A stretch of 64,000 nt of DNA from Neotabrizicola shimadae (GCF_019623905.1 NZ_CP069370.1:434001-498000), one strand, 5' to 3'; positions 25,334 to 34,698 are shown, numbered from the stretch's first letter. The notes: generated from the letters alone by a model not told the origin. Made by a program: numbers and translations.

Positions 25334-26016
25334 GCGGATTTGTCCTGCCCCCGCCGCCGCAGCCTTCGGTTGCCGTGGCGGGCAGCGTGAGCCGCCTTGC
25401 GGTCCGGCGCATGTTCTGCGTGGGCCGCAACTATGCGGAACATGCACGCGAGATGGGCCATGCGCCGGACGAGGCGCCGCCCTTCTTCTTCACCAAGCCG
25501 GCCGATGCCGTCGTGGACAGCGGCGCGACGGTGCCCTACCCGCCGATGACGGCGGACTTGCAGCACGAGGCAGAACTCGTGGTGGCGATCGGGGCCACGG
25601 GCGCCGACCTTTCCCCCGATGAGGCCGCGCGCCTGGTCTGGGGCCATGCCGCCGGCAACGACCTGACCCGACGCGACCTGCAGGCCGAGGCCAAGGCGCT
25701 GCGCCGGCCCTGGGACATGTCGAAAGGGTTCGACGCCTCGGCGGTGGTGGGGCCGGTTCGGCCGCTGTCGCTTGGACCATTCGGCGATGCGGCCATCACT
25801 TGCCGCGTGGATGGCCGGATCACGCAGCAGGCCCGGCTGTCGGACATGATCTGGGACGTGCCGCATCTACTTTCGCATCTGAGCCGCTTCGTGACGCTTC
25901 AACCGGGCGACCTGGTGTTTACTGGCACACCCGCAGGCGTTGGCCCCATCGCGCGCGGGCAGACCGTGACGGTCGAGATCGACCGGCTGGCGCCGGCGAC
26001 TGTCACGTTCAGTTGA
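25330..26016 (+). CDS. Fumarylacetoacetate hydrolase family protein
   Basis: 228 residues from a GTG overlapping the stop of the upstream gene (GTGA). The FAH fold is evident: VGRNYAEHAREMG, FFTKPADAVV, LQHEAELVVAIG (metal-binding Glu residues), GHAAGNDLTRRDLQ and GDLVFTGTPAGVGP. Members cleave acylpyruvates such as fumarylpyruvate or decarboxylate oxaloacetate using Mg2+. The substrate is not deducible. The overlap with a carboxypeptidase gene reflects operon packing rather than pathway. Confidence 0.88.
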   Translation: MSGFVLPPPPQPSVAVAGSVSRLAVRRMFCVGRNYAEHAREMGHAPDEAPPFFFTKPADAVVDSGATVPYPPMTADLQHEAELVVAIGATGADLSPDEAARLVWGHAAGNDLTRRDLQAEAKALRRPWDMSKGFDASAVVGPVRPLSLGPFGDAAITCRVDGRITQQARLSDMIWDVPHLLSHLSRFVTLQPGDLVFTGTPAGVGPIARGQTVTVEIDRLAPATVTFS

Positions 26017-26074
26017 CACCTTTCCCTGCCGGGCTGGCTGCGCTAGCAGTCGGGAAATGGCCGGGAGGACGCCC

Positions 26075-26938
26075 ATGAGCAACGGATTCGACGACCGCAA
26101 GGCCCGCGCCGCCGGCTGGTTCCGCGAGTTGCGCGACCGCATCGTCACGGCTTTCGAGGGGCTGGAGGACAGTCACGGCGGGTCGGGCACCCCCGGACGG
26201 TTCGAGGTGACGCCCACCTCGCGCGCCGATGGTGGCGGCGGCCTGATGAGCGTGATGCGCGGCGGGCGGGTGTTCGAGAAGGTGGGCGTGAACGTGTCCG
26301 AGGTGCATGGCACCCTGGGCGAGCGGGCGCAGCGGGCGATGGCCGCGCGCGGCGTGCCGGGCATGGACAGCGATCCGCGGTTCTGGGCCTCGGGCATCAG
26401 CCTGGTGGCCCACATGGTGAACCCGCACAGCCCGGCGGTGCACATGAACACGCGCATGTTCTGGACGCCCCATGCCTGGTGGTTCGGGGGCGGGTCGGAT
26501 CTGAACCCCTGCATCGAATACCCAGAGGACACCGCCGCCTTTCACGCGGTGCTGAAGGCCGCCTGCGATGGCCACAACCCGGAGTACTACCCCCGCTTCA
26601 AGGCCTGGGCCGACGAGTATTTCTTCGTGCCGCACCGGGGGCGGGCGCGGGGCGTGGGGGGCATATTCTTTGACGACCTGAACACCGGCGACTGGGAGGC
26701 CGACTTCGCCTTCACGCAATCGGTGGGTAGCGCCTTCCTGCCGGCTTTTCTGCCCGTGACCGAGGCCCGGCGCCACGCGCCCTGGACAGAGGCAGACCGC
26801 GAGACGCAGCTGATCCACCGCGGGCTTTATGCCGAGTACAACCTTGTCTACGACCGTGGCACCAAGTTCGGGCTGGAAACCGGCCATGACGCAAATGCCG
26901 TGTTGATGAGCCTGCCGCCTCTGGCACGGTGGCCATAG
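26075..26938 (+). CDS. hemF: Oxygen-dependent coproporphyrinogen III oxidase
   Basis: 287 residues from the ATG at 26075, preceded by GGGAGGA. The HemF signature runs through HMNTRMFWTPHAWWFGGG and SDLNPCIEYPEDT, with DEYFFVPHRGRARGVGGIFFDDL later; N-terminal VFEKVGVNVSEVHG is also typical. It converts coproporphyrinogen III to protoporphyrinogen IX with O2. In Rhodobacteraceae the oxygen-independent HemN usually complements it under anoxia. Confidence 0.96.
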   Translation: MSNGFDDRKARAAGWFRELRDRIVTAFEGLEDSHGGSGTPGRFEVTPTSRADGGGGLMSVMRGGRVFEKVGVNVSEVHGTLGERAQRAMAARGVPGMDSDPRFWASGISLVAHMVNPHSPAVHMNTRMFWTPHAWWFGGGSDLNPCIEYPEDTAAFHAVLKAACDGHNPEYYPRFKAWADEYFFVPHRGRARGVGGIFFDDLNTGDWEADFAFTQSVGSAFLPAFLPVTEARRHAPWTEADRETQLIHRGLYAEYNLVYDRGTKFGLETGHDANAVLMSLPPLARWP

Positions 26939-27043
26939 GCCGGGTGCAATCTGATCCGTACCGCATTTGGCAGTGGAATCGGGCACGGCAACATCATACT
27001 GTTGTCGGCAAGAAAGACCGATCAGGCGAGAGGCGGGACAGGC

Positions 27044-27967
27044 ATGGTGGGAAAGGGCGTTCGGGTAGCCCTGGCAGTTTCGGGACTCATCGCCCTTGCC
27101 ACAGCAGCCGAGGCGCAGGAGCGCGTGACCCTTGGCTGGGGTCGCATGTTCTCGAACGACGCGATCGGAGACGGCCACGACCGGTGGCGCACCGGATCCT
27201 ACACCGTGAGTTATATGCGCGGCCCTTCCTGGGATGGCGACCTGCCGACGCAGGTTGGCGAAATCCTTGAGTTCCGAGCAAGCGGCCAGACCATCGCACC
27301 GGCGAATCTGGCCGATCCCGCCCCCGATGACCGGCGTTATGCAGGGATCCTGACATTCGGCCTGCACACGCATTTCGACTGGCTTGGGCTGGAAACCAGC
27401 GTCGGGGCAGATTTGGACTTCACCGGACCGCAGACCGGATTGTCCAGCTTTCAGGAACGGGTCCACGACTGGACTGACCTGCCGGACCCCGAGCCGGCGT
27501 TCGAGAACCAGATCCCGAACCACATCTACCTCACGGCCATCGGCGAAATGGGCAAGGAGTTCCAGATGGGTGACGCGGGCCGTGTCCGCCCGTTCGTCGA
27601 AGCCCAGGCCGGAATCGAAACCTTTGTCCGGGCCGGGGCGGACCTTACCTTTGGCGGCTTTGGAGAAGGCAGTCTCCTGGTCCGCGAATACATGACGGGC
27701 CAGCGCTACCGCGCCATCAAGGGCGACCTGATCACAGGCACCAGTTTCACCTTGGGCGGCGACATCGCCCATGTCTTCGATTCCGCGCTGTTGCCCGAGG
27801 GAGGCGCGGCCGAATTGTCCTCGACCCGCGCGCGGGCGCGTGCCGGCATCCAGTGGCAGGGCGAACGCGCCAGCGTGTTCTATGGGATCAGCTATCTGGG
27901 CGAGGAATTCGTGCAGCAGCCGGAGGGCCAGGTGGTCGGGTCGCTGAACATCAACTTCCGTTTCTGA
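27044..27967 (+). CDS. LpxR-like outer-membrane lipid A deacylase family protein
   Basis: 307 residues from the ATG at 27044, with a signal peptide ending about AAEAQ. The N-terminal strand FSNDAIGDGHDRWRTGSYTV fits the Asn-Asp and DR-x-TxG pattern of LpxR. DDRRYAGILTFG and GLSSFQERVHDW (candidate catalytic His) followed by FENQIPNH match its other conserved blocks, and the protein ends in Phe after a strand. LpxR removes the 3'-acyloxyacyl chain of lipid A. The match is by motif, so activity is uncertain. It is monocistronic as far as can be seen. Confidence 0.7.
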   Translation: MVGKGVRVALAVSGLIALATAAEAQERVTLGWGRMFSNDAIGDGHDRWRTGSYTVSYMRGPSWDGDLPTQVGEILEFRASGQTIAPANLADPAPDDRRYAGILTFGLHTHFDWLGLETSVGADLDFTGPQTGLSSFQERVHDWTDLPDPEPAFENQIPNHIYLTAIGEMGKEFQMGDAGRVRPFVEAQAGIETFVRAGADLTFGGFGEGSLLVREYMTGQRYRAIKGDLITGTSFTLGGDIAHVFDSALLPEGGAAELSSTRARARAGIQWQGERASVFYGISYLGEEFVQQPEGQVVGSLNINFRF

Positions 27968-28101
27968 CACTTCAGCAACGTGTGGTTGCGCAAGTTTTCC
28001 GAGCGCAATCATCGCACTGTTGCCTGCAAGTCATATGCAACGTTAACAACTCCTGTTAGTCTGCGAACAAAGAACGATAAAACACGAGCAGGCACACAGG
28101 A

Positions 28102-29160
28102 ATGCAGGCGGGCTTTCGGGGCGCGTTCGTCATCTCCTGGTCGCAGACGGAACTGGATGGCGTCAGGAACGCGCCGCTGGAGCTGATCGCCGTTGGCGCC
28201 CCCTGGCGCTGGACCGGCGAGGCGCAGCGCGTGGACGGCGGAGGGGACCGGCTGCTTCTGGAAGGGGCAGAAGGAATGGAGGAGGTCCGCAGGCGGGCGT
28301 CGCGCATGGTGCGGCGGCTGACCGGCATTGCGCTGGCGGGTCCGCCCGCGCCCCGCCCAGAGGTCGAACCTGTCCCGCCGGCGCAGTCCTTCGTGCTGAC
28401 CGATGGCCGCGCGAGCTGGACCGCGCAGCTGATCGAGGCACCCGCCAGCGGCCGCCAGCTTGTGCTTTTTCCGGATGGCTTGCCGCCGGAATCCCGTGAG
28501 CTTTGGGTCGTCAGCATGACCATCGAGCGCCCGTCGGATAACGGGGCGCCGCAGGGTGGGGTGATCTGCTTCACGCCTGGAACGCGCATCGCCACCAGCG
28601 ACGGACCTCGCCCGATCGAGTCTCTTCGCTCTGGCGACCGCATCCTGACCCGCGACAACGGCCCGCAGGAGGTGCTGTGGACCGGGCGTCGCCGCATGTC
28701 GGGCGCGCGGCTGTTCGCGATGCCGCAGCTGCGCCCCATCCGCCTGCGCGCGGGTGTCTTCGGGCAAGGCCAGCCCGATGCTGATCTGATCGTCTCTCCC
28801 CAGCACCGGATGCTGGTGCGCGGGCCCGCAGCACAGAACCTGTTCAACACCGACGAGGTGTTGGTGACGGCCGAGGCGTTGGTCAACGACGACAGCATCA
28901 TCGTGGACCATTCCCTGCGGGAAGTGACCTACATCCATGTCATGCTGGAACGGCACAACATCGTCTGGGCGAACGGGCTGGAGACGGAGAGCTTTCACCC
29001 CTCTCATGCCGCTCTGGATGCCATCGACCTGGATCAGCGTGTATCCTTGGCCGAAGTGCTGCCGGGAGGGCTGGACCGCCCACACCTTTATGGCGGTTTC
29101 GCCCGTCGCAACCTTTCGGCGCCTGAAGCGGCGATCCTGCGGCACGACCTGGGGGCCTGA
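28102..29160 (+). CDS. Hint-domain protein (Rhodobacterales type)
   Basis: 352 residues. The N-terminal 150 residues have no recognised fold. A Hint (hedgehog/intein) domain starts at C156 in ICFTPGTRIATSDGPRPIE, continues through GDRILTRDNGPQEVLWTGRR and SPQHRMLV, and ends around YIHVMLERHNIVWANGLETES. This Hint_2 type is abundant in Rhodobacteraceae, often attached to adhesin-like or toxin-like regions, and is thought to self-cleave at the Cys. No extein follows after the domain, so any cleavage would act on the N-terminal region. Function unknown. Confidence 0.85.
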   Translation: MQAGFRGAFVISWSQTELDGVRNAPLELIAVGAPWRWTGEAQRVDGGGDRLLLEGAEGMEEVRRRASRMVRRLTGIALAGPPAPRPEVEPVPPAQSFVLTDGRASWTAQLIEAPASGRQLVLFPDGLPPESRELWVVSMTIERPSDNGAPQGGVICFTPGTRIATSDGPRPIESLRSGDRILTRDNGPQEVLWTGRRRMSGARLFAMPQLRPIRLRAGVFGQGQPDADLIVSPQHRMLVRGPAAQNLFNTDEVLVTAEALVNDDSIIVDHSLREVTYIHVMLERHNIVWANGLETESFHPSHAALDAIDLDQRVSLAEVLPGGLDRPHLYGGFARRNLSAPEAAILRHDLGA

Positions 29161-29185
29161 TCGGGCCGAAACCGGCAGGCGGCTG

Positions 29186-29213
29186 TTGACACTGCCGTTC
29201 GTACGTCTATAAG
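29186..29213 (+). promoter_or_regulatory. Sigma-70-type promoter upstream of rpsD
   Basis: TTGACA at 29186-29191 and TATAAG at 29208-29213 are separated by 16 bases. It is the clearest housekeeping promoter seen in the window. Transcription would begin near 29220, immediately before the hairpin-plus-T-run at 29223. Confidence 0.75.
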
Positions 29214-29222
29214 CCCGCCGAT

Positions 29223-29246
29223 CCCGGGGCTCACCCCGGGGTTTTT
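29223..29246 (+). terminator. Intrinsic terminator (or attenuator) at the start of the rpsD leader
   Basis: CCCGGGG (29223-29229) and CCCCGGG (29234-29240) pair around CTCA and are followed by G and five T. It is a good terminator for the upstream Hint gene, but it also lies just inside the transcript from the 29186 promoter, so it could attenuate rpsD transcription. Confidence 0.7.
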
Positions 29247-29262
29247 CATTGGTGTTGGTGGA

Positions 29263-29298
29263 CCCCGCGAGGGGAACCCTGTCGTCCCCAGCTTGGGG
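29263..29298 (+). promoter_or_regulatory. Structured rpsD leader with a GNRA-type hairpin
   Basis: CCCC-GCGA-GGGG (29263-29274) is a hairpin with a GCGA (GNRA) tetraloop, and CCCCA-GCT-TGGGG (29286-29298) is a second stem. They lie in the 93 bases before the rpsD GTG. S4 represses its own operon in several bacteria by binding a structured leader, so this is a candidate regulatory site. That use here is inferred. Confidence 0.4.
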
Positions 29299-29341
29299 AA
29301 GAGGACAACGCCCTTCTGGAACGAAAAGAAGGAGATCAGCG

Positions 29342-29962
29342 GTGACCAAGCGCACCTCTGCCAAGTACAAGATCGACCGCCGCATGGGCGAAAACATCTG
29401 GGGCCGTGCCAAGTCCCCGGTGAACAAGCGCGAATACGGCCCCGGCCAACACGGCCAGCGCCGCAAGAACAAGCTGTCGGACTTCGGTACGCAGCTGCGC
29501 GCCAAGCAGAAGCTGAAGGGCTATTACGGCGACCTGACCGAAAAGCAGTTCCGCAAGATCTATGCGGAAGCCGAGCGTGTGCGCGGCGACACCGGCGAAA
29601 TGCTGATCGGCCTGCTGGAGCGCCGTCTGGACGCGGTGGTGTACCGCGCCAAGTTCGTTCCGACCATCTTTGCGGCGCGCCAGTTCGTGAACCACGGGCA
29701 CGTCCTTGTGAACGGCAAGGCGGTGAACATCGCCTCGTACCGCGTGAAGGAAGGCGACGTGGTGGAAGTGCGCCAGAAGTCCAAGCAAATGGCCACGATC
29801 GTGGAAGCCATCGCGCTGACCGAGCGTGACGTTCCCGATTACCTGGAAGTCGACCATTCGAAGCTGACGGCGAAGTTCGTCCGCACCCCGGGCCTCGGCG
29901 ATGTGCCGTATCCGGTGCAGATGGAACCGAACCTCGTGGTCGAATACTACGCGAAGAACTGA
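29342..29962 (+). CDS. rpsD: 30S ribosomal protein S4
   Basis: 206 residues from a GTG at 29342, the usual S4 length, with AAGGAGA upstream; the longer frame to 29249 would read through the leader. Hallmarks: [20 protein letters not shown] at the start, the S4 RNA-binding domain ([14 protein letters not shown] then [21 protein letters not shown]) and the C-terminal [10 protein letters not shown]4 nucleates 16S rRNA assembly and helps fidelity. It is transcribed alone, away from the large ribosomal operons, as is usual in this family. Confidence 0.97.
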   Translation: MTKRTSAKYKIDRRMGENIWGRAKSPVNKREYGPGQHGQRRKNKLSDFGTQLRAKQKLKGYYGDLTEKQFRKIYAEAERVRGDTGEMLIGLLERRLDAVVYRAKFVPTIFAARQFVNHGHVLVNGKAVNIASYRVKEGDVVEVRQKSKQMATIVEAIALTERDVPDYLEVDHSKLTAKFVRTPGLGDVPYPVQMEPNLVVEYYAKN

Positions 29963-29983
29963 TCCCTCGCGGATCACTGGACT

Positions 29984-30006
29984 GGGCCGCGCCATTGGTG
30001 CGGCCC
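29984..30006 (+). terminator. Terminator-like hairpin after rpsD
   Basis: GGGCCGC (29984-29990) and GCGGCCC (30000-30006) pair around nine bases and are followed by TTT. It stands 22 bases after the rpsD stop. Confidence 0.55.
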
Positions 30007-30086
30007 TTTGCATTTCCCGTACCATGCGGGCCTTGCAAATCCGACGTGCCGACCGACATCCGGAAGGCGCAGCGACAGGAGCAACC

Positions 30087-30617
30087 ATGTCAGAAAAGCC
30101 CACGATCGAGACCCGTTTCGAAGCCGGCCTCTTCGCCAGCCGGTGGCTGATGGCGCCGATCTACCTTGGTCTTGCGATCAGCCTGGCCATGCTGACCGTC
30201 GTGTTCTGCAAGGAACTGGTCTACTATGCCTCAAAGACGTTCTCGATGAAGGCCGACGAGGCGATCCTCGCCGTGCTGACGCTGATCGACCTGTCGCTGG
30301 CGGCGAACCTTCTGCTGATCGTGCTGTTTTCCGGCTACGAGAATTTCGTGTCGAAGTTCGACATCGACACCGGCACTGACCGGCCGAACTGGATGGGTAC
30401 GGTGGATTTCTCGGGCCTGAAGATGAAGCTCATCGCCTCGATCGTGGCGATCTCGGGGATCCATCTGCTGAAGGTGTTCATGGAGGTCGGCAAATCCGCC
30501 GCTCCGGTGGACGTGGAAAAGATGCGTTGGCTGGTCATCATCCACCTGACCTTCGTTGTCTCGGGTGTGCTGCTTGCCCTGATGGACTGGACATCGGCCA
30601 AGACCGACAAGCACTGA
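30087..30617 (+). CDS. UPF0114 (YqhA-type) inner-membrane protein
   Basis: 176 residues from the ATG at 30087. Four hydrophobic segments are visible at about 18-42 (WLMAPIYLGLAISLAMLTVV), 58-80 (AVLTLIDLSLAANLLLIVLF), 105-125 and 145-165. The segments FEAGLFASRWLMAPIYLGL and LIDLSLAANLLLIVLFSGYE are diagnostic of the YqhA/UPF0114 family, which has no established function. The gene is bounded by hairpins on both sides and is probably monocistronic. Confidence 0.9.
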   Translation: MSEKPTIETRFEAGLFASRWLMAPIYLGLAISLAMLTVVFCKELVYYASKTFSMKADEAILAVLTLIDLSLAANLLLIVLFSGYENFVSKFDIDTGTDRPNWMGTVDFSGLKMKLIASIVAISGIHLLKVFMEVGKSAAPVDVEKMRWLVIIHLTFVVSGVLLALMDWTSAKTDKH

Positions 30618-30625
30618 TCCTTCCC

Positions 30626-30647
30626 GGCTGCGCGGGACCGCGCAGCC
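30626..30647 (+). terminator. Hairpin after the UPF0114 gene
   Basis: GGCTGCGCGG (30626-30635) and CCGCGCAGCC (30638-30647) form a near-continuous 10-base stem nine bases after the stop, followed by TGTGCTGTCTTG. A likely transcript end. Confidence 0.55.
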
Positions 30648-30737
30648 TGTGCTGTCTTGCGCGCGGAAAGCCGCCGAAAACCTGCTGGCAAAAGGCTGCC
30701 CCCCCGGCTACAAACCCGCGGCAACAGGGAGCCTTCG

Positions 30738-31823
30738 ATGACCAACGCGATCCGCCCGCAGCCCGGCATCCTTGACATCGCCCTTTACGAGGGCGGCAAG
30801 AGCAATGTCGCGGGCGTTGCCAATGCCGTGAAGCTCTCGTCGAACGAGAATCCCTTCGGCCCGTCCGACCGCGCGAAGGAAGCCTACCAGCGCGCCATCC
30901 ACTCGCTGCACCGCTATCCGTCCACAGACCATGGCGGCCTGCGCCGGGCCATCGCCGAGGTGCACAAACTGGACGCCGACCGCGTGATCTGCGGTGTCGG
31001 TTCGGACGAGATCATCACCTTCCTGTGCCAGGCCTATGCCGGCCCCGGAGAAGAGGTCGTGCACACGGAACACGGCTTCCTGATGTACCGCATCTCGGCG
31101 CTGGCGGTGGGAGCGCGGCCCATCGAGGTGAAGGAGCGCGAGCGCACCACTGACGTGGATGCGATCCTTGCAGGCTGCTCGCCCATGACGCGGCTGGTGT
31201 TCCTGGCCAATCCGAACAACCCGACCGGGACCATGATCCCGGCGCCGGAAATCGCGCGGCTGGCCGACAGCCTGCCGCAGCGGGCCATCCTCGTGCTGGA
31301 TGGTGCCTATGCCGAGTATGTCGATGGCTATGACGGCGGTCTCGCGCTGGTGGAAAGCCGCGAGAACGTGTTCATGACGCGGACCTTCTCCAAGATCTAC
31401 GGGCTTGGGGGTCTGCGCATCGGCTGGGGTTATGGGCCGAAGCACATCATTGACGTGCTCAACCGCATCCGTGGGCCGTTCAACCTGTCCACCACCCAGC
31501 AGGAGGTGGCCGAGGCTGCGGTGCGCGACCAGGATTTCGTGAACAAGTGCCGCAGCGAAAACGCCCGGATGCGGGCATGGCTGGCCGGGGCGCTGGCCGA
31601 ACTTGGGGTGCCGTCGGATACGTCGATGGCGAATTTCGTCCTTGCGCGCTTTTCCTCGACCGAGGAGGCCGAGGCCTGCGATGCGTTCCTTCAGTCTCAG
31701 GGGCTGATCGTGCGGCGGGTGGCGGGATACAAGCTGCCGCATTGCCTGCGCATCACCGTGGGCGATGAGTCCAGCTGTCGCCGGGTTGCCCATGCGGTTG
31801 GCCAGTTCAAGGGCGTGAGGTAA
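30738..31823 (+). CDS. hisC: Histidinol-phosphate / aromatic-amino-acid aminotransferase
   Basis: 361 residues from the ATG at 30738. A fold-type I aminotransferase with N-terminal [21 protein letters not shown], and cofactor lysine K219 in [17 protein letters not shown]. HisC converts imidazole-acetol phosphate to histidinol phosphate. Since the next gene (11 bases on) is a prephenate/arogenate dehydrogenase, this copy may mainly aminate prephenate or aromatic keto acids. The hisC-tyrC pair is common in alphaproteobacteria. It is not next to other his genes. Confidence 0.88.
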   Translation: MTNAIRPQPGILDIALYEGGKSNVAGVANAVKLSSNENPFGPSDRAKEAYQRAIHSLHRYPSTDHGGLRRAIAEVHKLDADRVICGVGSDEIITFLCQAYAGPGEEVVHTEHGFLMYRISALAVGARPIEVKERERTTDVDAILAGCSPMTRLVFLANPNNPTGTMIPAPEIARLADSLPQRAILVLDGAYAEYVDGYDGGLALVESRENVFMTRTFSKIYGLGGLRIGWGYGPKHIIDVLNRIRGPFNLSTTQQEVAEAAVRDQDFVNKCRSENARMRAWLAGALAELGVPSDTSMANFVLARFSSTEEAEACDAFLQSQGLIVRRVAGYKLPHCLRITVGDESSCRRVAHAVGQFKGVR

Positions 31824-31833
31824 GAGGCGTTCG

Positions 31834-32772
31834 ATGTCGGCACCTGTCTATGACCGGGTCGCCCTGATCGGGCTGGGCCTCATCGCATCCTCGATGGCGC
31901 TGGCCATGCGCGAGCGGGGGCTTGCGGGGACGATCGCGGGCCACGCGAAATCGGCCGAGACCCGTGCCGTGGCGCTTGAAATCGGACTGTGCGACGCGGT
32001 CTTCGATACGGCTGCGGCGGCAGTGCAGGGTGCCGATCTTGTTGTTCTGGCGGTGCCGGTCGGTGCCATGGCCGCCATCGCCGAAGAAATCGGCCCGCAT
32101 CTGAAGCCGGGCGCCTGCGTCACGGACGTGGGGTCGGTGAAACAGGCGGTCATCGGCGCCGTGGCGCCGCATCTGCCCGAAGGCGTGACCTTCGTGCCCG
32201 GCCATCCGCTGGCGGGTACAGAACATTCCGGCCCGCGATCAGGCTTTCCCACGCTTTTTGAGAACCGCTGGTGCCTGCTGACCCCAACCGAACGTTCCAC
32301 GCCAGAGGCAACGGCGCGGCTGCGCGCGCTCTGGGAGGGCATGGGCGCCAAGGTGGACGAGATGGATGCGGCGCACCACGATCTGGTTCTTGCCGTCGTC
32401 AGCCATACGCCGCACCTGATCGCCTACACCATGGTGGGTGTGGCAGATCACCTGCGCCGGGTGTCGAACAGCGAAGTCATCCAGTATTCTGCCTCGGGCT
32501 TCCGCGACTTCACCCGCATTGCGGCCTCTGACCCGACGATGTGGCGCGACGTGTTCCTGACCAACAAGGACGCCGTGCTGGACATCCTGGGTCGTTTCAC
32601 CGAAGAGTTGTTCGTGTTGCAGCGGGCGATCCGCATGGGCGACGGCGACATGCTTTTCGACTATTTCACACGCACCCGGGCCATCCGGCGCGGCATCATC
32701 GAGGCGGGGCAGGATACGGCCGCGCCCGACTTTGGCCGCGTCGCAGTGAAGCCTGCCGGGGCGAAGGGCTGA
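31834..32772 (+). CDS. tyrC: Prephenate/arogenate dehydrogenase
   Basis: 312 residues. A Rossmann domain starts with ALIGLGLIASSMALAMRERG. The central block PGHPLAGTEHSGP, including the catalytic His of the dehydrogenase family, and the helical dimerisation half (HHDLVLAVVSHTPHLIAY) follow. It oxidises and decarboxylates prephenate or arogenate on the way to tyrosine. There is no chorismate mutase or ACT domain. It forms an operon with hisC. Confidence 0.9.
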   Translation: MSAPVYDRVALIGLGLIASSMALAMRERGLAGTIAGHAKSAETRAVALEIGLCDAVFDTAAAAVQGADLVVLAVPVGAMAAIAEEIGPHLKPGACVTDVGSVKQAVIGAVAPHLPEGVTFVPGHPLAGTEHSGPRSGFPTLFENRWCLLTPTERSTPEATARLRALWEGMGAKVDEMDAAHHDLVLAVVSHTPHLIAYTMVGVADHLRRVSNSEVIQYSASGFRDFTRIAASDPTMWRDVFLTNKDAVLDILGRFTEELFVLQRAIRMGDGDMLFDYFTRTRAIRRGIIEAGQDTAAPDFGRVAVKPAGAKG

Positions 32773-32774
32773 CC

Positions 32775-33731
32775 TTGGCTGGCGGCCATCAGGGTCTGGT
32801 CCTTCGGCTGGCGCTGGTTCTTGCCCTTCTCACTGATGGGGCGCTTGCGCAGGCGCCCCAGACCTCGGTTCGTCCGGCAGAGCGCCCTGTCGTGCTTGGT
32901 GCACCGGAACAGGACCTTGCCGCGACGGTTGCGCCTGATCCGGGCGCGGGGCAGGGCAACTCCGACGCGGTGGACGAGGCGGTGCAGGAGGCTTTGTCCA
33001 CGTCTTCTGCCCCTGCGGCAGTGGCCCAAGGCCAGGCCGCGTCGATCCGCCCGCGTCCCCGGCCCGCTGATCTGGCCGGTGCGGCGGAGGTCGTCACGGC
33101 TTCGGCTGCGCCCGCTGCTGTTGCCCCAGAGCCGGCAACGCCGGATGAACCCGCGCCCGAAAAGAAGCGCAAGGGCCTGGCGGGCCTGTTCGGAGGGGGA
33201 GGTCAGTCCACCCCGCGCGACCAGAGCCCCGGCTATGTCTGTGGCGACCGCGATATCCTGGGCGAGGAACTGGCGCCGATCACCTCCAAGGTGCGGGGGT
33301 GCGGCATTGCCGAACCTGTGCGGGTAACCTCTGTTGACGGCCTGTCGCTGAGTCCGCCCGCGACCATCACCTGCGAGACCGCCACCGCGTTGAAGAAGTG
33401 GGTAAAGGGCGCGGTGAAGCCTGCCTTCGGACGCCGCCAGATTGTCGGCCTGACCGTGGCCGCGTCCTATTCCTGCCGCCCGCGCAACAACATCCGCGGC
33501 GCCAAGATCAGTGAGCACGGCAGCGGTCGCGCCATCGACATATCAGGCTTCGTGCTGAAGAACGGCAAGGAAGTTACCGTCAGCCGGAACTACTCTGGCA
33601 AGATCCGCAAGGTGCACAAGGCTGCCTGCGGGACCTTTGGCACCACGCTTGGCCCCGGCTCCGACGGATACCATGAGGACCATTTGCACCTCGACACCGC
33701 GACGTATCGCAACGGACCCTACTGCCGCTGA
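32775..33731 (+). CDS. Extensin-like (PF06904-type) secreted protein
   Basis: 318 residues from a TTG at 32775, two bases after tyrC stops (AAGGG upstream). It is the only start that leaves an intact signal peptide (LVLRLALVLALLTDGALAQ). A Pro/Ala/Glu low-complexity stretch (about 25-150) precedes the C-terminal extensin-like domain (155-318), with conserved CRPRNNIRGAKISEHGSGRA, IDISGF and HEDHLHLDTATY. The His/Asp pattern resembles M15-type peptidoglycan peptidases, so it may cut cell-wall peptides, but activity is unproven for the family. The TTG start is a judgement. Confidence 0.75.
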   Translation: MAGGHQGLVLRLALVLALLTDGALAQAPQTSVRPAERPVVLGAPEQDLAATVAPDPGAGQGNSDAVDEAVQEALSTSSAPAAVAQGQAASIRPRPRPADLAGAAEVVTASAAPAAVAPEPATPDEPAPEKKRKGLAGLFGGGGQSTPRDQSPGYVCGDRDILGEELAPITSKVRGCGIAEPVRVTSVDGLSLSPPATITCETATALKKWVKGAVKPAFGRRQIVGLTVAASYSCRPRNNIRGAKISEHGSGRAIDISGFVLKNGKEVTVSRNYSGKIRKVHKAACGTFGTTLGPGSDGYHEDHLHLDTATYRNGPYCR

Positions 33732-33735
33732 AACC

Positions 33736-34698
33736 TCAGCGCAGGAAGGGCGCCGGCCCGAGCGGCAGGATGCCAAGCCGCATCTGGCCGCGCTGGAAGG
33801 TCAGCGGCAGCACCAGGGGCTTGCCATCGCCCGCGCTCTCCTGCAGCCGATCCACCATGGCGCTGACCGTGGGGGCCAGCCGTTGCGGCACCAGGCCCGC
33901 CGCAACCGCGAGCGGCAGCAACACTGGCCCGCCCTGCAGCGTCACCTCCAACCGGCCCTCGGCCTGACCCGCCGCATCCGCCGCAAGTGACCCAGTGACC
34001 GCAAGGCTTGCCGTGCCCCAGTCGAGCCGCGCCTCCGTCACCTCCAGAGTCTCCACAACCACGGGCGGCTCGACCACCACCAGCCCCGGAGGCGCGGAGA
34101 AACCCACCAAAGCATCCACGCGCAGATGCCCGGTGCCCGCCGCTGCCAGTTGTCCGGTCCCGGTCAGACCGGAGATTTCGACCCCGAGTTCGTGCTTTGC
34201 CGAGCCTTCGGCCAGTCGCCGGGTCGCCAACCGGAGGTCTGTTGCCGCAAGCACCCCGGTTGGCAGGACCGCCGCGGGCGATTGGGACACCAGGGTGAAG
34301 CGGTCGATCAGCAGATTGCGGCCGGGCACGAGAACCAGGCTTGCCTCGGTGCTTTGGGCGGTGACGGGAATATCGCCCATCGGTGTCAGCAGAACCCAGT
34401 CCTGCGGGGCGACCAGGATCACATGCCAGGGTTTCCAGCCCATCATCAGGCTTTGCAGCCATTCGCCCGTCCAGCCATAGCCGCTGACCGGGTCGCGCAG
34501 CAGGGGTTGCGTCAACGTCAGGTCGAAGCGGTTGGGGAAGCCCTGCACCGACAGACCGTCTTGTCGTACCTCCAGCCCGGCTGCGGTCTGCATGGCGATC
34601 CACTCGCGCACGCCCCGTTCCAATGCCCGCGTGCCGATGAACCAGTATCCCGACCACAGCGCCGCCACGACCAGCACAAGGGCGATCAGCTTCTTCAT
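33736..34698 (-). CDS. DUF2125-family envelope protein
   Basis: 320 residues from the ATG at 34698. An N-terminal hydrophobic segment (KLIALVLVVAALWSGYWFIG) anchors or exports it. The rest is beta-rich with DUF2125 features such as GYGWTGEWLQSLMMGWKPWHVI and repeated strands, resembling AsmA-like envelope proteins. Role unknown. It converges with the extensin-like gene, with four bases between their stops. Confidence 0.8.
   Translation of the reverse strand: MKKLIALVLVVAALWSGYWFIGTRALERGVREWIAMQTAAGLEVRQDGLSVQGFPNRFDLTLTQPLLRDPVSGYGWTGEWLQSLMMGWKPWHVILVAPQDWVLLTPMGDIPVTAQSTEASLVLVPGRNLLIDRFTLVSQSPAAVLPTGVLAATDLRLATRRLAEGSAKHELGVEISGLTGTGQLAAAGTGHLRVDALVGFSAPPGLVVVEPPVVVETLEVTEARLDWGTASLAVTGSLAADAAGQAEGRLEVTLQGGPVLLPLAVAAGLVPQRLAPTVSAMVDRLQESAGDGKPLVLPLTFQRGQMRLGILPLGPAPFLR

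Noticed and set aside
29901-30086. In-frame extension of the UPF0114 gene back to 29901
   Set aside because: It overlaps rpsD and its terminator. The ATG at 30087 has a ribosome site and starts the family sequence.
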